From Rhodoferax sp. (GTDB lineage Bacteria > Pseudomonadota > Gammaproteobacteria > Burkholderiales > Burkholderiaceae_C), in the NCBI GenBank assembly GCA_030683195.1, contig JAUXQA010000012.1, positions 1-32,441 of the forward strand: a stretch of DNA of 32,441 nucleotides. Direction: 5' to 3'. This document shows positions 22,961 through 31,578 of this stretch, piece after piece. Made by a program: the position numbers and the translations under genes. The notes under the pieces are model-generated. The model was not told the origin of the DNA, did no database searches, and saw only the letters and a list, made by a program, of their open reading frames with translations. Each line of letters begins with the position of its first letter. Within the stretch, counting starts at the first letter, position 1.

Positions 22961-25900
22961 ATGTTTCTGTCCAACTTCAGCATCAAGCGCCCCACCGCCA
23001 CCGTGGTGCTCATCATCGCCCTGATGGCCGTGGGCCTGCTGGCCATGAGCAAACTGCGTGTCAACCAGAACCCGGATGTGGAAGTACCCGGCCTGTTTGT
23101 CACCATCGCCTACCCTGGCGCCTCACCCGACACGGTGGAGCGCGAGATTGTGAACCGCATCGAAAAATCATTGCAAAGCATCTCCGGCGTGACCGAGGTG
23201 AACTCCAACTCCACCGAAGGCAGCGCCCGGTTTGACGTGCTGTTCTCGTTCAAGAAAAACATGATCGAGGCCACCGATGAGGTGCGCAACGTGATCTCCA
23301 GCGTGCGCTACAAGCTGCCCACCGAAATGCGCGAGCCGGTGGTGCGCCGCTACGACCCCTCGGCGCAACCCATCATGAACCTGGCCCTGTCCTCCAGTTC
23401 CCAAAGCCACGCCGAAATCTCGCGCCTGGCGGAAGACCTGCTGGCCGACAAGCTGCGGGGCGTGCCCGGCGTGGCCGCTGTCAACATCAGTGGCGCCCTC
23501 AAACGCGAACTGTCGGTGCTGTTGCGCTCCGAGAAGCTGCGCGAATTCAACATCTCGGTGAGCGAGGTGGTGAGCGCGTTGCGGGCCCAGAACACCAACG
23601 CCCCGGTCGGCAAGGTGCGTGGCAAACTCGACGAGGAAAGCATCCGCCTGGTGGGTCGCATCGAGTCGCCCGCCGAATTTCAAAACATCGTCATCAAACG
23701 CTTTGGCGGCCAGGTGGTGCGCCTGGGGCAGGTGGCCACCATCGAGGACGGCTTTGCCGATGTGGACAGCCTCAGCACCCGCAGTGGCAAGCCCAACGTC
23801 GGCATTCAGGTCACCCGCTCGCGGGATGCCAGCACGGTGAGCGTGGCGGCAGCCCTGCGCGGCGTGATCAAGGACGTCAACACCGGGTTGGCCAAAGACC
23901 ACCCCGGCACGCAGATTGACATCACCCGTGACGGGGGCGTGGATGCGCAGCGCAGCCTCAACAACGTGATCGAGTCCCTGATTCTGGGCGCAGTGCTAAC
24001 CATATTTGTGGTGTACGCGTTTTTGAACTCCTGGCGATCCACCTTCATCACGGCGCTGAGCTTGCCCACCTCGGTCATTGCGGCCTTCATTGCCGTGTGG
24101 CTGTGCGGATTCACCCTCAACTTCATGACCCTGCTGGGGCTCTCGCTGGCGATTGGCGTGCTGATTGACGATGCGATTGTGGTGCGCGAAAACATCGTGC
24201 GCCACATGGAGCGTGGCTCGGATCGCCGCACGGCCGCGCTGGAGGGCACGGCCGAAATCGGCATGGCGGTGGCAGCCACCACGTTCTCCATCATTGCGGT
24301 GTTCATTCCGGTGGCGTTCATGCCAGGTGTCTCGGGCGAGTGGTTCCGGCCCTTTGCCCTGACCGTGACTTGCTCGGTGCTGGTGAGTCTGGGCATCTCC
24401 TTTACCCTGGACCCCATGCTGTCGGCTTACTGGGGCGACCCCGTGGACCACCACACGGCGCCCAAAAAAGGGTTGAGTGCGGTGCTGGCGCGCTTCAATG
24501 TCTGGTTTGACCACCAGTCGGATCGCTATGGGCACGTGATTGCCTGGGCCCTGCACAACCGCCGCTGGATGACTGCCATCGCGTTGCTCAGCCTGGGGGC
24601 TGCGATCGGATTGCAGGTCAAGTGGGGCGGCACCAGCTTTCTGCCCACCGCAGACTCGGGCAACCTGATGATTGAGGTGCGCACGCCGGCCTCCTCGTCC
24701 ATTGAGTACGCGCGCCTCAAAATGGAGCGCGCCGCCGAACTGGCCCGCATGATCCCGGAAACCAGGGACACCAACAGCAACATCACGGCCAATGGCGGAC
24801 GCATTTACGTCGACATTGGCAAGCGCAACACGCGCCAGCGCAGCGCCAAGGCAATTGCCGTCGAGTTGAGGGAAAAGGTGCGCACTCTGGTGGGTGCTGA
24901 CTATGTGGTGATGGACGACCTGAACAACGGCGCACGCAAGCCGATTCAAATCGACTTCACGGGACCGGATTCCCGCAAGCTGCTGGAGATCACCAGCGCC
25001 TACATGGACCAATTGCGCTTGGTACCCGGTGCGGTCGATGTGGGACTGTCCCAACAAGACCCCAAGAAGGAACTGAAGATCGAACTCAACCGGGGACTGG
25101 CCAACTCCATCGGCATTTCAGCCAGTGACGCCGCCCAAGCCTTGCGGATCGCCTTTGCCGGCATTGAAGTGGGCGACTGGGTGGACCCCACGGGCGAGAC
25201 CCGTGATGTGGCGGTGCGCCTGCACCCCGATGACCGGGTGAAAAAAGAGAATATCGAGCGCCTGCCCATTGCCGTAACCGGCACCAACCAGATGGTTCCG
25301 CTGGACCAGATCGCCACCATCACCATGGGCAAGGGCCCCTCCGGCATCCAGCACGTCAACGGCAAACGCAACATCACCGTGTCGGCCAACGCGCAGGGCC
25401 GCTCCAACGGCGAAGTCACCGAAGACGCCCTGAAGCTGGCCAAGTCCTTCGACTATCCACCCGGCTACGGCCTGGCCCTGGGGGGCGCCGGGCAAGACCA
25501 GAAGGAGTTGTTCACCGAGATGCTGATTGCACTGCTCTCGGGCATTGGTTTGATGTACCTGATATTGGTGATCCAGTTTGGCTCGTTCACGGCGCCGCTG
25601 GCGGTGATGCTCTCCTTGCCCTTGTCCCTGATTGGCGTGGTTCTGGCGCTGCTCGTCACCGGCGGCTCATTGAACCTGATGAGCTTTATCGGCGTCATCA
25701 TGCTCATGGGCTTGGTCGCCAAAAACGCCATTTTATTGCTGGACGCCGCCCGCAAGCGCGAGGCCGAGGGTTTTGGCCGGGAAGAAGCGCTGATGCATGC
25801 CGGGCGCATGCGCCTGCGCCCGATTTTGATGACCACATTTGCCCTGATTGCCGGCATGCTGCCGGTGGCCCTGGGCCTGGGTGAAGGCGGCGAGTTCTAC

Positions 25901-26161
25901 CAGCCGCTGGCGGTGGCGATCATTGGCGGCACCATGACCTCCACCCTGCTGACCCTGCTGGTGGTCCCCACCTTTTACGACAGCATTGAAATTGCACGTG
26001 ACCGCATGGTGGCCAAGTTCCAGCGCCGGGCACAAACGGGCAATGGCCTGCTGGCCTTTTTGCAAACCCTGGCCGAGGCTGTTTTCACCCTGCTGCTGCT
26101 GCGCGTGTTGTACCGCGGGGTGGGGCAGCTCTTCAACCGCCGTGGCGCCGCGTCGTCATAG
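22961..26161 (+). CDS. RND efflux permease (HAE1/AcrB-like)
   Basis: A 1066-residue proton-driven inner-membrane pump with the usual 12-helix, two-large-loop layout. It begins FSIKRPTATVVLIIALMAVGLLAM, followed by YPGASPDTVEREIVNRIE. The proton-relay pair in TM4 is D403-D404 in GLSLAIGVLIDDAIVVRENI, and the TM10-11 region is LMSFIGVIMLMGLVAKNAILLLDAARKRE. These are standard for the HAE1/AcrB group rather than heavy-metal CusA pumps. The closing segment after TM12 is longer than usual and ends in a hydrophobic LAEAVFTLLLLRVLYRG stretch. It forms a tight operon with the adaptor. Its end overlaps the convergent LysR gene by six bases. The substrate is unknown; drugs, solvents or dyes are typical. 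Confidence 0.95.
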   Translation: MFLSNFSIKRPTATVVLIIALMAVGLLAMSKLRVNQNPDVEVPGLFVTIAYPGASPDTVEREIVNRIEKSLQSISGVTEVNSNSTEGSARFDVLFSFKKNMIEATDEVRNVISSVRYKLPTEMREPVVRRYDPSAQPIMNLALSSSSQSHAEISRLAEDLLADKLRGVPGVAAVNISGALKRELSVLLRSEKLREFNISVSEVVSALRAQNTNAPVGKVRGKLDEESIRLVGRIESPAEFQNIVIKRFGGQVVRLGQVATIEDGFADVDSLSTRSGKPNVGIQVTRSRDASTVSVAAALRGVIKDVNTGLAKDHPGTQIDITRDGGVDAQRSLNNVIESLILGAVLTIFVVYAFLNSWRSTFITALSLPTSVIAAFIAVWLCGFTLNFMTLLGLSLAIGVLIDDAIVVRENIVRHMERGSDRRTAALEGTAEIGMAVAATTFSIIAVFIPVAFMPGVSGEWFRPFALTVTCSVLVSLGISFTLDPMLSAYWGDPVDHHTAPKKGLSAVLARFNVWFDHQSDRYGHVIAWALHNRRWMTAIALLSLGAAIGLQVKWGGTSFLPTADSGNLMIEVRTPASSSIEYARLKMERAAELARMIPETRDTNSNITANGGRIYVDIGKRNTRQRSAKAIAVELREKVRTLVGADYVVMDDLNNGARKPIQIDFTGPDSRKLLEITSAYMDQLRLVPGAVDVGLSQQDPKKELKIELNRGLANSIGISASDAAQALRIAFAGIEVGDWVDPTGETRDVAVRLHPDDRVKKENIERLPIAVTGTNQMVPLDQIATITMGKGPSGIQHVNGKRNITVSANAQGRSNGEVTEDALKLAKSFDYPPGYGLALGGAGQDQKELFTEMLIALLSGIGLMYLILVIQFGSFTAPLAVMLSLPLSLIGVVLALLVTGGSLNLMSFIGVIMLMGLVAKNAILLLDAARKREAEGFGREEALMHAGRMRLRPILMTTFALIAGMLPVALGLGEGGEFYQPLAVAIIGGTMTSTLLTLLVVPTFYDSIEIARDRMVAKFQRRAQTGNGLLAFLQTLAEAVFTLLLLRVLYRGVGQLFNRRGAASS

Positions 26162-27070
26162 TGCCCGAGGCAAAGCCTCGGCCAAAAAGTCAAACACCGT
26201 CCGAATGCGCTGGCTGGTCCGGATTTCGCGGTGCACCGCCAGCCACATCGGCAGCGGCGGGATGCTCAATAACCCCGGCAGCACCCGCAGCACATCGGGA
26301 TCGGTTCTCGCCAGGTAGTCAGCACAAAACCCCACACCCAACCCGGCGCGAACGGCCTGCCATTGCACGATGAAATCGTCGCTGCGCAGCACAAAGGCGT
26401 CGCGCGTCACGGGGAAACCCATGGCCTGAAAACCTTGCAGGATCGCGTTATCGGTGTCGCTGCCAATCAGGTCGTGCTGCAGCAGATCGGCGGGCGCTCT
26501 CAAGGCACCGTGGCGCGCAAGGTAACTGCGGTGCGCATAAGCGCCCAGACTCACGTCGCCGAGCTTGCGCGCCACCAGCGACGCCTGCTCGGGCCGCACC
26601 ATGCGCACGGCAATGTCGGCCTCGCGGCGCAACAGGTTGCTGACTTGGTTGCTGGACACCAGCTCCACCTGAATCTCGGGCAGCGCCAGACGCAATTGCG
26701 CCAGTACCGGCGGTATCAGGACGACCGCCACCGGCACGCTGGCCGTGATGCGCACCGTGCCGCTGGTTTGCGTTTGTGCGCCCGACAAGGTGCGTGACAG
26801 TTGCAGCGCGCCCGCCTCCATGCCGCGCGCCGCCACGGCGAGTTGCAGCGCCATGGCGGTAGGCACCAGCCCGCGACCTGTACGCTCAAACAAGACCACA
26901 CCAAGCTGGCTCTCCAACTCAGCCACGTGCCGACCCACGGTGGGCTGGCTCATCTGCAAGACGCGCGCGGCACCCAGCAGGCTGCCTTGGTCAAGGGCGG
27001 TCAAAAAGGAGCGAATCAGGCCCCAGTCAAAATTTTGCAATTTGGGCGGCTGGTGATCGGAGGTATTCAT
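26156..27070 (-). CDS. LysR-family transcriptional regulator
   Basis: A 304-residue LTTR. The winged HTH (about residues 15-75) contains FDWGLIRSFLTALDQGSLLGAARVLQMSQPTVGRHVAELESQLG, then LFERTGRGLVPT. The effector domain starts after GTVRITASVPVAVVLIPPVL and ends with LPMWLAVHREIRTSQRIRTVFDFL. It is divergently placed from the Tat-exported Acg-like gene with 87 bases between starts, the classical position for a LysR target, and convergent with the RND operon. It is therefore more likely to control the Acg-like gene than the pump, though both are possible. The inducer is unknown. Confidence 0.93.
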   Translation of the reverse strand: MNTSDHQPPKLQNFDWGLIRSFLTALDQGSLLGAARVLQMSQPTVGRHVAELESQLGVVLFERTGRGLVPTAMALQLAVAARGMEAGALQLSRTLSGAQTQTSGTVRITASVPVAVVLIPPVLAQLRLALPEIQVELVSSNQVSNLLRREADIAVRMVRPEQASLVARKLGDVSLGAYAHRSYLARHGALRAPADLLQHDLIGSDTDNAILQGFQAMGFPVTRDAFVLRSDDFIVQWQAVRAGLGVGFCADYLARTDPDVLRVLPGLLSIPPLPMWLAVHREIRTSQRIRTVFDFLAEALPRAL

Positions 27071-27100
27071 TGATGGATATCAGGTATGGCTATTTATGCA

Positions 27101-27130
27101 ATTGTGTCGCGAGCGCTTCGTTTGCACAAT
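27101..27130. promoter_or_regulatory. Inverted repeat in the LysR/Acg-like divergent promoter region
   Basis: ATTGTG (27101-27106) and CACAAT (27125-27130) form a perfect six-base inverted repeat separated by 18 bases, between the LysR start (27070) and the target's ATG (27158). Spacing is longer than a classical T-N11-A LysR box, so this is only a candidate operator. Confidence 0.3.
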
Positions 27131-27157
27131 CAAGGCATCGCACCCAGGGAGAACACC

Positions 27158-28333
27158 ATGCAACGCAGAAACTTCATTCGCCTGACCGGGGGCGGCGTCA
27201 TTGCCGCCGCCACCTTGAGCACCGCCGGACTCACGGGCTGCGCCCCAGGCATGCCACCCGAAGCCGTTGAGGCCTGGCGCGGTCCATCGCCCGACCTGGC
27301 AACCACAGATGTGCGCCGCTGGCTGCTGAGCTACGCGATTTTGGCGCCGCACTCGCATAACCTGCAGTCCTGGATCGTGGACCTGAGCACGCCCAACGAG
27401 ATCTTGCTGCGCTGCGACTTGAAGCGCCTGCTGCCCCAGACCGACCCGCTGTCGCGCCAGATCATGATGAGCCACGGCACCTTTCTGGAGCTACTTGATT
27501 TGGCCGCCAAAGAGCGCGGCCTGCGGGCCGACATCAGCTTGTTCCCGGAAGGCGCCTTTGGCCCGGAGCAGCTTGACACCCGCCCGGTGGCCCGCATCCG
27601 CCTGACGCCTGACGCTTCTGTGCAAAAAGACCCGCTGTTTTCCCAAGTGCTGCTGCGCCACACCAACCGCAGCGCCTACGATATGAGCCGCCCGGTGCCC
27701 GTCGCCGCATGGCAGGCCATGGCTGACGCCGCCAAGCCTTATGCCCTGCAATTTGGCCAGGTGGGCACGGACCAGGCTGAACTCATGACAAAGCACCGTC
27801 TGATTGCCGCCGAGGCCTGGCGCATTGAGCTGACCACGCCACGCACCATCATGGAGTCTTTTGACGTGCTGCGGGTGGGCGCGAAGGAGATTGAGCAGCA
27901 CCGTGATGGCCTCTCGCTGCTCGACGCCAAGGTGGTCTGGCTCAACCGCCTGGGCCTGTTTGACCGCAGCAAGGCCCCGGCGCCGGAGGACTTCGCCACC
28001 ACCAGCCAGATCAAGTCCTTTGGTGTGAATCTGGACGCCACGCCCGGCTTTTTGTGGATGGTGACCGAGGGCAATGACCGCGCCACCCAGATCAACGCCG
28101 GGCGGGCCTACGCCCGCGTCCAACTCGCCGCCACGGCGCAGGGGCTGGTGATGCAACCGCTCTCACAAGCGCTGCAGGAATACCCGGAGCAGAAAAAACC
28201 GTATGCCGACATCCACGCCCTGACCGGCGCCACCCGTCCGGGCAAGACGGTGCAAATGTGGGCCCGGGTGGGCTACGCGCCAGCCGCCTCGCCAGCCCCG
28301 CGTCGGCGCCTGCAGGACTTTATTCAGACCTGA
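27158..28333 (+). CDS. Tat-exported nitroreductase-like (Acg family) protein
   Basis: A 391-residue protein with a twin-arginine signal (MQRRNFIRLTGGGVIAAATL) ending in a lipobox-like LTGC (C27 in the chosen numbering), so it may be a Tat-exported lipoprotein. The body resembles the nitroreductase/Acg FMN-binding family: APHSHNLQSWIVDL matches the usual P(S/A)xxNxQPW flavin-contact region, and duplicated half-domains are suggested by LLRHTNRSAYDMSRPV and the C-terminal QLAATAQGLVMQPLSQALQEYPE. The ATG at 27158 is chosen because the Tat signal begins there and AGGGAG lies upstream; the frame also opens earlier at 27086. It faces a LysR gene. The 3' end overlaps the next, oppositely oriented gene by ten bases. 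The redox partner and substrate are unknown. Confidence 0.85.
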   Translation: MQRRNFIRLTGGGVIAAATLSTAGLTGCAPGMPPEAVEAWRGPSPDLATTDVRRWLLSYAILAPHSHNLQSWIVDLSTPNEILLRCDLKRLLPQTDPLSRQIMMSHGTFLELLDLAAKERGLRADISLFPEGAFGPEQLDTRPVARIRLTPDASVQKDPLFSQVLLRHTNRSAYDMSRPVPVAAWQAMADAAKPYALQFGQVGTDQAELMTKHRLIAAEAWRIELTTPRTIMESFDVLRVGAKEIEQHRDGLSLLDAKVVWLNRLGLFDRSKAPAPEDFATTSQIKSFGVNLDATPGFLWMVTEGNDRATQINAGRAYARVQLAATAQGLVMQPLSQALQEYPEQKKPYADIHALTGATRPGKTVQMWARVGYAPAASPAPRRRLQDFIQT

Positions 28334-28870
28334 GGCTTGGTCCGGATCAGCGCAGCCGACTGTGGCCAAGTCGTCCACCCTGACGTCCAAGCCTTGCACC
28401 ACAGGCGGGCTGCGCGGGCCAGAAATATTCCGCTGAAGGTACCGTACACCGCACCAAGGCACACGCCGAAGTTGGCGTTGCGGGCCAGAGCGGGCGACAG
28501 GCTGGTGGCTACGCCAACCCCGTACTTGGTGAGGAAAATGCCCATGATGAGCATCAGTGGCACCCAACTGCCGGGCATCGTGAAGCGGCGCTCCAACGGG
28601 TTGTAGAGCGTGCCATTTGGCAACGGCCGCTGCAACACCAGGGTGCCGGCGACACCTGCGGCGCCCAGCCACGCCATCAAGACCCAGGGTGCGGCGCCAA
28701 AGGCAGTCACCGTTCCAAGCAGCGACAGTCCGGTCATCGCCACAGGCATGAGGGTGATCCGTTTGAGCGATGCCGTGCGCGTGACCGTCTGCGTGTAGCC
28801 CAGCCACAGCAGTGCGAGCAGAAGAATCCAGACCCAGCGGGGGGGGGTTGGCGAGAATTTGGTAGCGCAT
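28324..28870 (-). pseudogene. Five-helix membrane protein (DUF6622-like) frameshifted at a nine-C tract
   Basis: From the ATG at 28870 the minus strand reads MRYQILANPP, then shifts frame inside a run of nine C (28847-28839 on the plus-strand numbering). The rest of the protein, RWVWILLLALLWLGYTQ onward, is in the next frame. With eight Cs the two parts join as ANPPRWVWILLL, giving a 181-residue protein with about five membrane helices. To me it resembles the small Burkholderiales family DUF6622 (from memory). The downstream part is intact to its stop, with no further damage, which argues for a recent slip, a sequencing error or phase variation rather than decay. A start further upstream in the second frame (28935) is possible but has no ribosome site or sensible N-terminus. 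Confidence 0.7.
28839..28847. repeat. Homopolymer of nine G (C on coding strand)
   Basis: A nine-base single-nucleotide run 24 bases into the DUF6622-like coding region; the reading frame needs eight (or eleven). It is the longest homopolymer I noticed in the window and the kind of tract that slips during replication or is misread during sequencing. Confidence 0.85.
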
Positions 28871-29072
28871 AGTGGGGCCTGATGAGGTGATGGGATGCCC
28901 GAACTGTGCTCGGTGCACGCCCAAACCGCGATCACTTTGAGACCAAACGCCGGATACCGGGTGCGAAACGCAGCGCTGTTCTGGTTCTATCGACACCCTC
29001 CGCGAAACTACGGTCATCGCCGCTTTCACACTTGGTTATCTCGAATTTTGAGGTGATACAACGGTAAATTTA

Positions 29073-29395
29073 ATGATGTTGAAAGCTGTCGCTGCGACCG
29101 TTCTTGTTTGTTTTTGAGCGCTTGCGCAACGCCAACAGTAGTTCAAACCAAACAATCCCGTGACTCGGATTTATCCTGCGTCCATTTCAAAGATGCGTAT
29201 GCGGAAGCGCAAGATTTTGAAAGTAAGGCTCGCAAAGAACGCGGTGTTACTGGCACCGATGTCGCAGCGGTCATTTTGTTTTGTCCTGCGATGATCGGGA
29301 CTTACAAGAACACCGAGAAAGCGATTGACGCTGCAAAGGATCGCCAAAAACACCTTGAGAGAATTTCCAGCGATAAGAAGTGCGCGCAGCTTTGA
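29073..29395 (+). pseudogene. Small lipoprotein frameshifted in its signal peptide
   Basis: From ATG at 29073 the frame reads MMLKAVAATVLVCF and meets TGA at 29115. If the five-T run at 29111-29115 had six Ts, it would continue FLSACATPTVVQTKQS..., creating a perfect lipoprotein signal with lipobox LSAC and a 106-residue protein. The remainder is intact to the stop at 29393-29395. The mature part is lysine-rich with three further cysteines (LSCVHF, LFCPAM, KKCAQL). A TTG at 29108 in the second frame would give only MFLSAC, too short to export. The region is A+T-richer than its surroundings. The family is not recognised. It could be a genuine mutation or a sequencing error. Confidence 0.65.
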
Positions 29396-29673
29396 GGCAA
29401 TTTGAAGCAAGCAAGCAAGACCTGATTTCTTGCATGTTTTTCCGGGGCGGTCGATTGACTGCGAGCCACTGCCGGACGGCAGCGTGCACGTGGTCGCAAA
29501 CCAGCCCAAAACGCCCGCCATTAACCGGTTTTTAAATTTTTTGGCACGGGAATGTGTGGCAAGACCACTGAAGATCTCTTCAATAAGACGCGCGGCGAAG
29601 GTTGGAACCCATGATCAGTGCTGGTTCAAGGTGTCGGCAAGGCTGGGGCTCAGCACGGGCGCGACGTTCCCGG
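29396..29673. other. Gene-poor stretch before rlpA
   Basis: About 280 bases between the broken lipoprotein gene and the 3' end of rlpA. A plus-strand frame from 29430 begins protein-like (DCEPLPDGSVHVVANQPKTPAINRFL), but it has no ribosome site, degrades after about 45 residues and runs antisense into rlpA, so it may be a gene remnant. No hairpin-plus-T terminator is convincing. Confidence 0.4.
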
Positions 29674-30225
29674 TCATGGGGGGCTTCCCAACCGCCGGTC
29701 GTATTCGGTCAATGGTTCGATCTCAACCTCGGCACCTCCCAGCGCCACCAGGCCGATTCGTTCGGCCGCAGCGTGGCTCAAATCCAGCACGCGCCCCGGG
29801 TGAAACGGACCCCGGTCAGTGATGCGCACAATCACCTCCTCGCCGCTGGCTACCCTGCGCACGCGCACATAGCTGTGAAAGGGCAAGGTCCGGTGGGCAG
29901 CGGTAAAGCCCGAGGCGCTAAAACGCTCGCCGCTGGCCGTGCGTTGGCCATTGAATTTTTTGCCATACCAGGACGCCCGGCCCCGCTGATTCAAGGGCAC
30001 ATCGGCCACCCGGGGTGGCGGCGTTTGATCAAGGAGTGGAACGTCTGCGCCCTTGTCGGCCGATGCAAGGGCTTGCACCGGAAGTTGCGGCGCGGCTGGC
30101 AAGTCCTTCGTCAAGTTGGGCTGCGCCAGGCTCGCGGGCGGCAGTGAGCCGGGAGGGGGTGTCATGCAACCCACCAGAGTGAGCACACCCAGAGCCACTG
30201 CCAGCTTGACGCACCAAAGTGTCAT
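29674..30225 (-). CDS. rlpA: RlpA-type septal ring lytic transglycosylase lipoprotein
   Basis: A 183-residue lipoprotein. The signal MTLWCVKLAVALGVLTLVGC ends in lipobox LVGC. A proline-rich linker of about 55 residues follows, then the double-psi beta-barrel domain: RGRASWYGKKFNGQRTASGE (conserved Gly-Glu), AAHRTLPFHSYVRV (conserved His), VIVRITDRGPFHPGRVLDLS (conserved Asp), AAAERIGL. RlpA proteins cleave peptidoglycan strands lacking stem peptides at the division site in Pseudomonas. A C-terminal SPOR domain, common in longer members, is absent here: the protein ends shortly after the barrel. The ATG at 30225 is chosen for the signal peptide; a longer frame starts at 30258. Confidence 0.88.
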   Translation of the reverse strand: MTLWCVKLAVALGVLTLVGCMTPPPGSLPPASLAQPNLTKDLPAAPQLPVQALASADKGADVPLLDQTPPPRVADVPLNQRGRASWYGKKFNGQRTASGERFSASGFTAAHRTLPFHSYVRVRRVASGEEVIVRITDRGPFHPGRVLDLSHAAAERIGLVALGGAEVEIEPLTEYDRRLGSPP

Positions 30226-30485
30226 CCGTGGAGTTGGCAATGTGCAGGGCCTACGCAAGGGGCGTATTTAACTGACACGTCGGCAATACGCTGCAGCGGG
30301 GTTTGAAGAAAGTGGTCGTTGAGAGTCATGCCGGAGACGAACACCCCCAACCTGCTCGCGCTGGCGATTGCCGGGCTGGTTTTGCGACAGCGTGAACGTC
30401 GAGTCGTGAACGCGGCCTGGCGGCTCGGAGGCAACGACACAAGGGCGGAGCGATTGAAGGTGACCATGGATGAACCTGAGCAGTC
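30226..30485. other. Intergenic region between rlpA and cinA
   Basis: About 260 bases containing short open frames on both strands (plus 30319-30513, minus 30222-30467). None has a ribosome site, a recognisable domain or codon use clearly like neighbouring genes. I see no supported feature. Confidence 0.4.
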
Positions 30486-30989
30486 TTATCTCAGCAACTC
30501 AGCCAGCCTGTAAAAGGCATGGTGCACGGTGGCCGCCCGCACCGCTGCACGGTCGCCCTCAAAATGGCACTTTTCAGTTACCACCTGCCCCGGCACAGCA
30601 AAGCCGAACCAGACCGTGCCCACCGGTTTGGCCGGGCTGCCACCGGTCGGCCCCGCCACGCCGGTGACGGCCACGGCCACTTGGGCGTGCGAGTGAGCCA
30701 GCGCGCCGACCACCATCGCCCGCGCCACGCCTTCGCACACGGCGCCTGCCCGGCGCAACAGCCTCGCCTCCACCCCCAGCAGCTCCATCTTGGCGTCGTT
30801 GGAGTAGGTGACAAACCCGCGCTCAAACCACACGCTGGACCCAGCCAGATCGGTACAAGCGGCTGAAATCAAGCCGCCCGTACAACTCTCGGCGGTTACC
30901 AGCTTTAATTCTCTTTTGATAAGCAAATCAGCCACTAGCCGGCATAAATCATCGGTGGAGGTTGTCGTTTTTAATAGCAAATCAGTCAT
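30486..30989 (-). CDS. CinA-family protein (nicotinamide-nucleotide amidase domain, PncC type)
   Basis: A 167-residue protein made only of the CinA C-terminal domain. It shows LVTAESCTGGLISAACTDLAGSSVWFERGFVTYSNDAK, then AVAVTGVAGPTGGSPAKPVGTVWFG and the terminal VRAATVHHAFYRL. This domain deamidates nicotinamide mononucleotide in pyridine nucleotide recycling. The ATG at 30989 overlaps the pgpA stop (ATGA), so it is the last gene of the thiL-pgpA-cinA operon. The N-terminal 32 residues before LVTAESCTGG are A+T-rich and contain two similar units (TDLLLKTT and ADLLIKRE), possibly from a degenerate repeat insertion. Confidence 0.92.
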   Translation of the reverse strand: MTDLLLKTTTSTDDLCRLVADLLIKRELKLVTAESCTGGLISAACTDLAGSSVWFERGFVTYSNDAKMELLGVEARLLRRAGAVCEGVARAMVVGALAHSHAQVAVAVTGVAGPTGGSPAKPVGTVWFGFAVPGQVVTEKCHFEGDRAAVRAATVHHAFYRLAELLR

Positions 30990-31567
30990 GTAAAAAATCT
31001 CCATCCGGCAATCACCAGCAGGGCACAGGCAGCCGCCACCAGGTCGTCGAACATGATGCCAAAGCCGGCCTTGCGCCAGGCGTGCCGGTCCGTGGCGGGG
31101 TTGACGCCGTGGTAGAGCTGATCGGCCCAGCCCACGGGGCCGGGCTTGACTGCATCAAAAAAGCGGAACAGCGCGAAGGCCGCAATTTGCCCCCACAGGC
31201 CCGCTGGCATCACCAGCCACAGCACCAGCCAGAAGGCCACGACTTCATCCCACACCACGGAGCTGGGGTCCAGCACACGCAGGTTGCGGGCCGTGACGGT
31301 GCTGGCCCACCAGCCCATGAGGGCCGAGAACGCCAGCAAGAGCGCCCAGCGCGTGTCATTCATGTAGGGCTGCATCACCAAAAACGCCAGCCACGCCCAC
31401 AGCGTGCCGGCCGTTCCGGGCGCGACCGGGCTCAGGCCGGAGCCAAAACCCAAGGCGATGAAGTGGGCCGGGTGGTGCAGCATGAAGCGCACCGTGGGGC
31501 GCACGGGACCCAGCGGGCGCGACGACTCAGCAACGGGTTCTTGCACTACAAAAGGAAACTCAGACAT
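30986..31567 (-). CDS. pgpA: Phosphatidylglycerophosphatase A
   Basis: A 193-residue inner-membrane phosphatase that converts phosphatidylglycerol phosphate to phosphatidylglycerol. Family motifs are present: ALGFGSGLSPVAPGTAGTL, VVWDEVVAFW with the conserved Asp-Glu, FRFFDAVKPGPVGWAD, and the C-terminal GFGIMFDDLVAA. About four hydrophobic segments are visible. It starts 11 bases after the thiL stop and overlaps cinA by four bases; the thiL-pgpA order is common in proteobacteria. The first 28 residues before MLHHPAHFIALG are a polar tail that varies in the family. Confidence 0.95.
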   Translation of the reverse strand: MSEFPFVVQEPVAESSRPLGPVRPTVRFMLHHPAHFIALGFGSGLSPVAPGTAGTLWAWLAFLVMQPYMNDTRWALLLAFSALMGWWASTVTARNLRVLDPSSVVWDEVVAFWLVLWLVMPAGLWGQIAAFALFRFFDAVKPGPVGWADQLYHGVNPATDRHAWRKAGFGIMFDDLVAAACALLVIAGWRFFT

Positions 31568-31578
31568 GGCGCAATGAC

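Noticed and set aside
29430..29822. Plus-strand frame starting protein-like (PLPDGSVHVVANQPKTP)
   Set aside because: No ribosome site, no recognised domain, and its second half is antisense to rlpA; at most a gene remnant.
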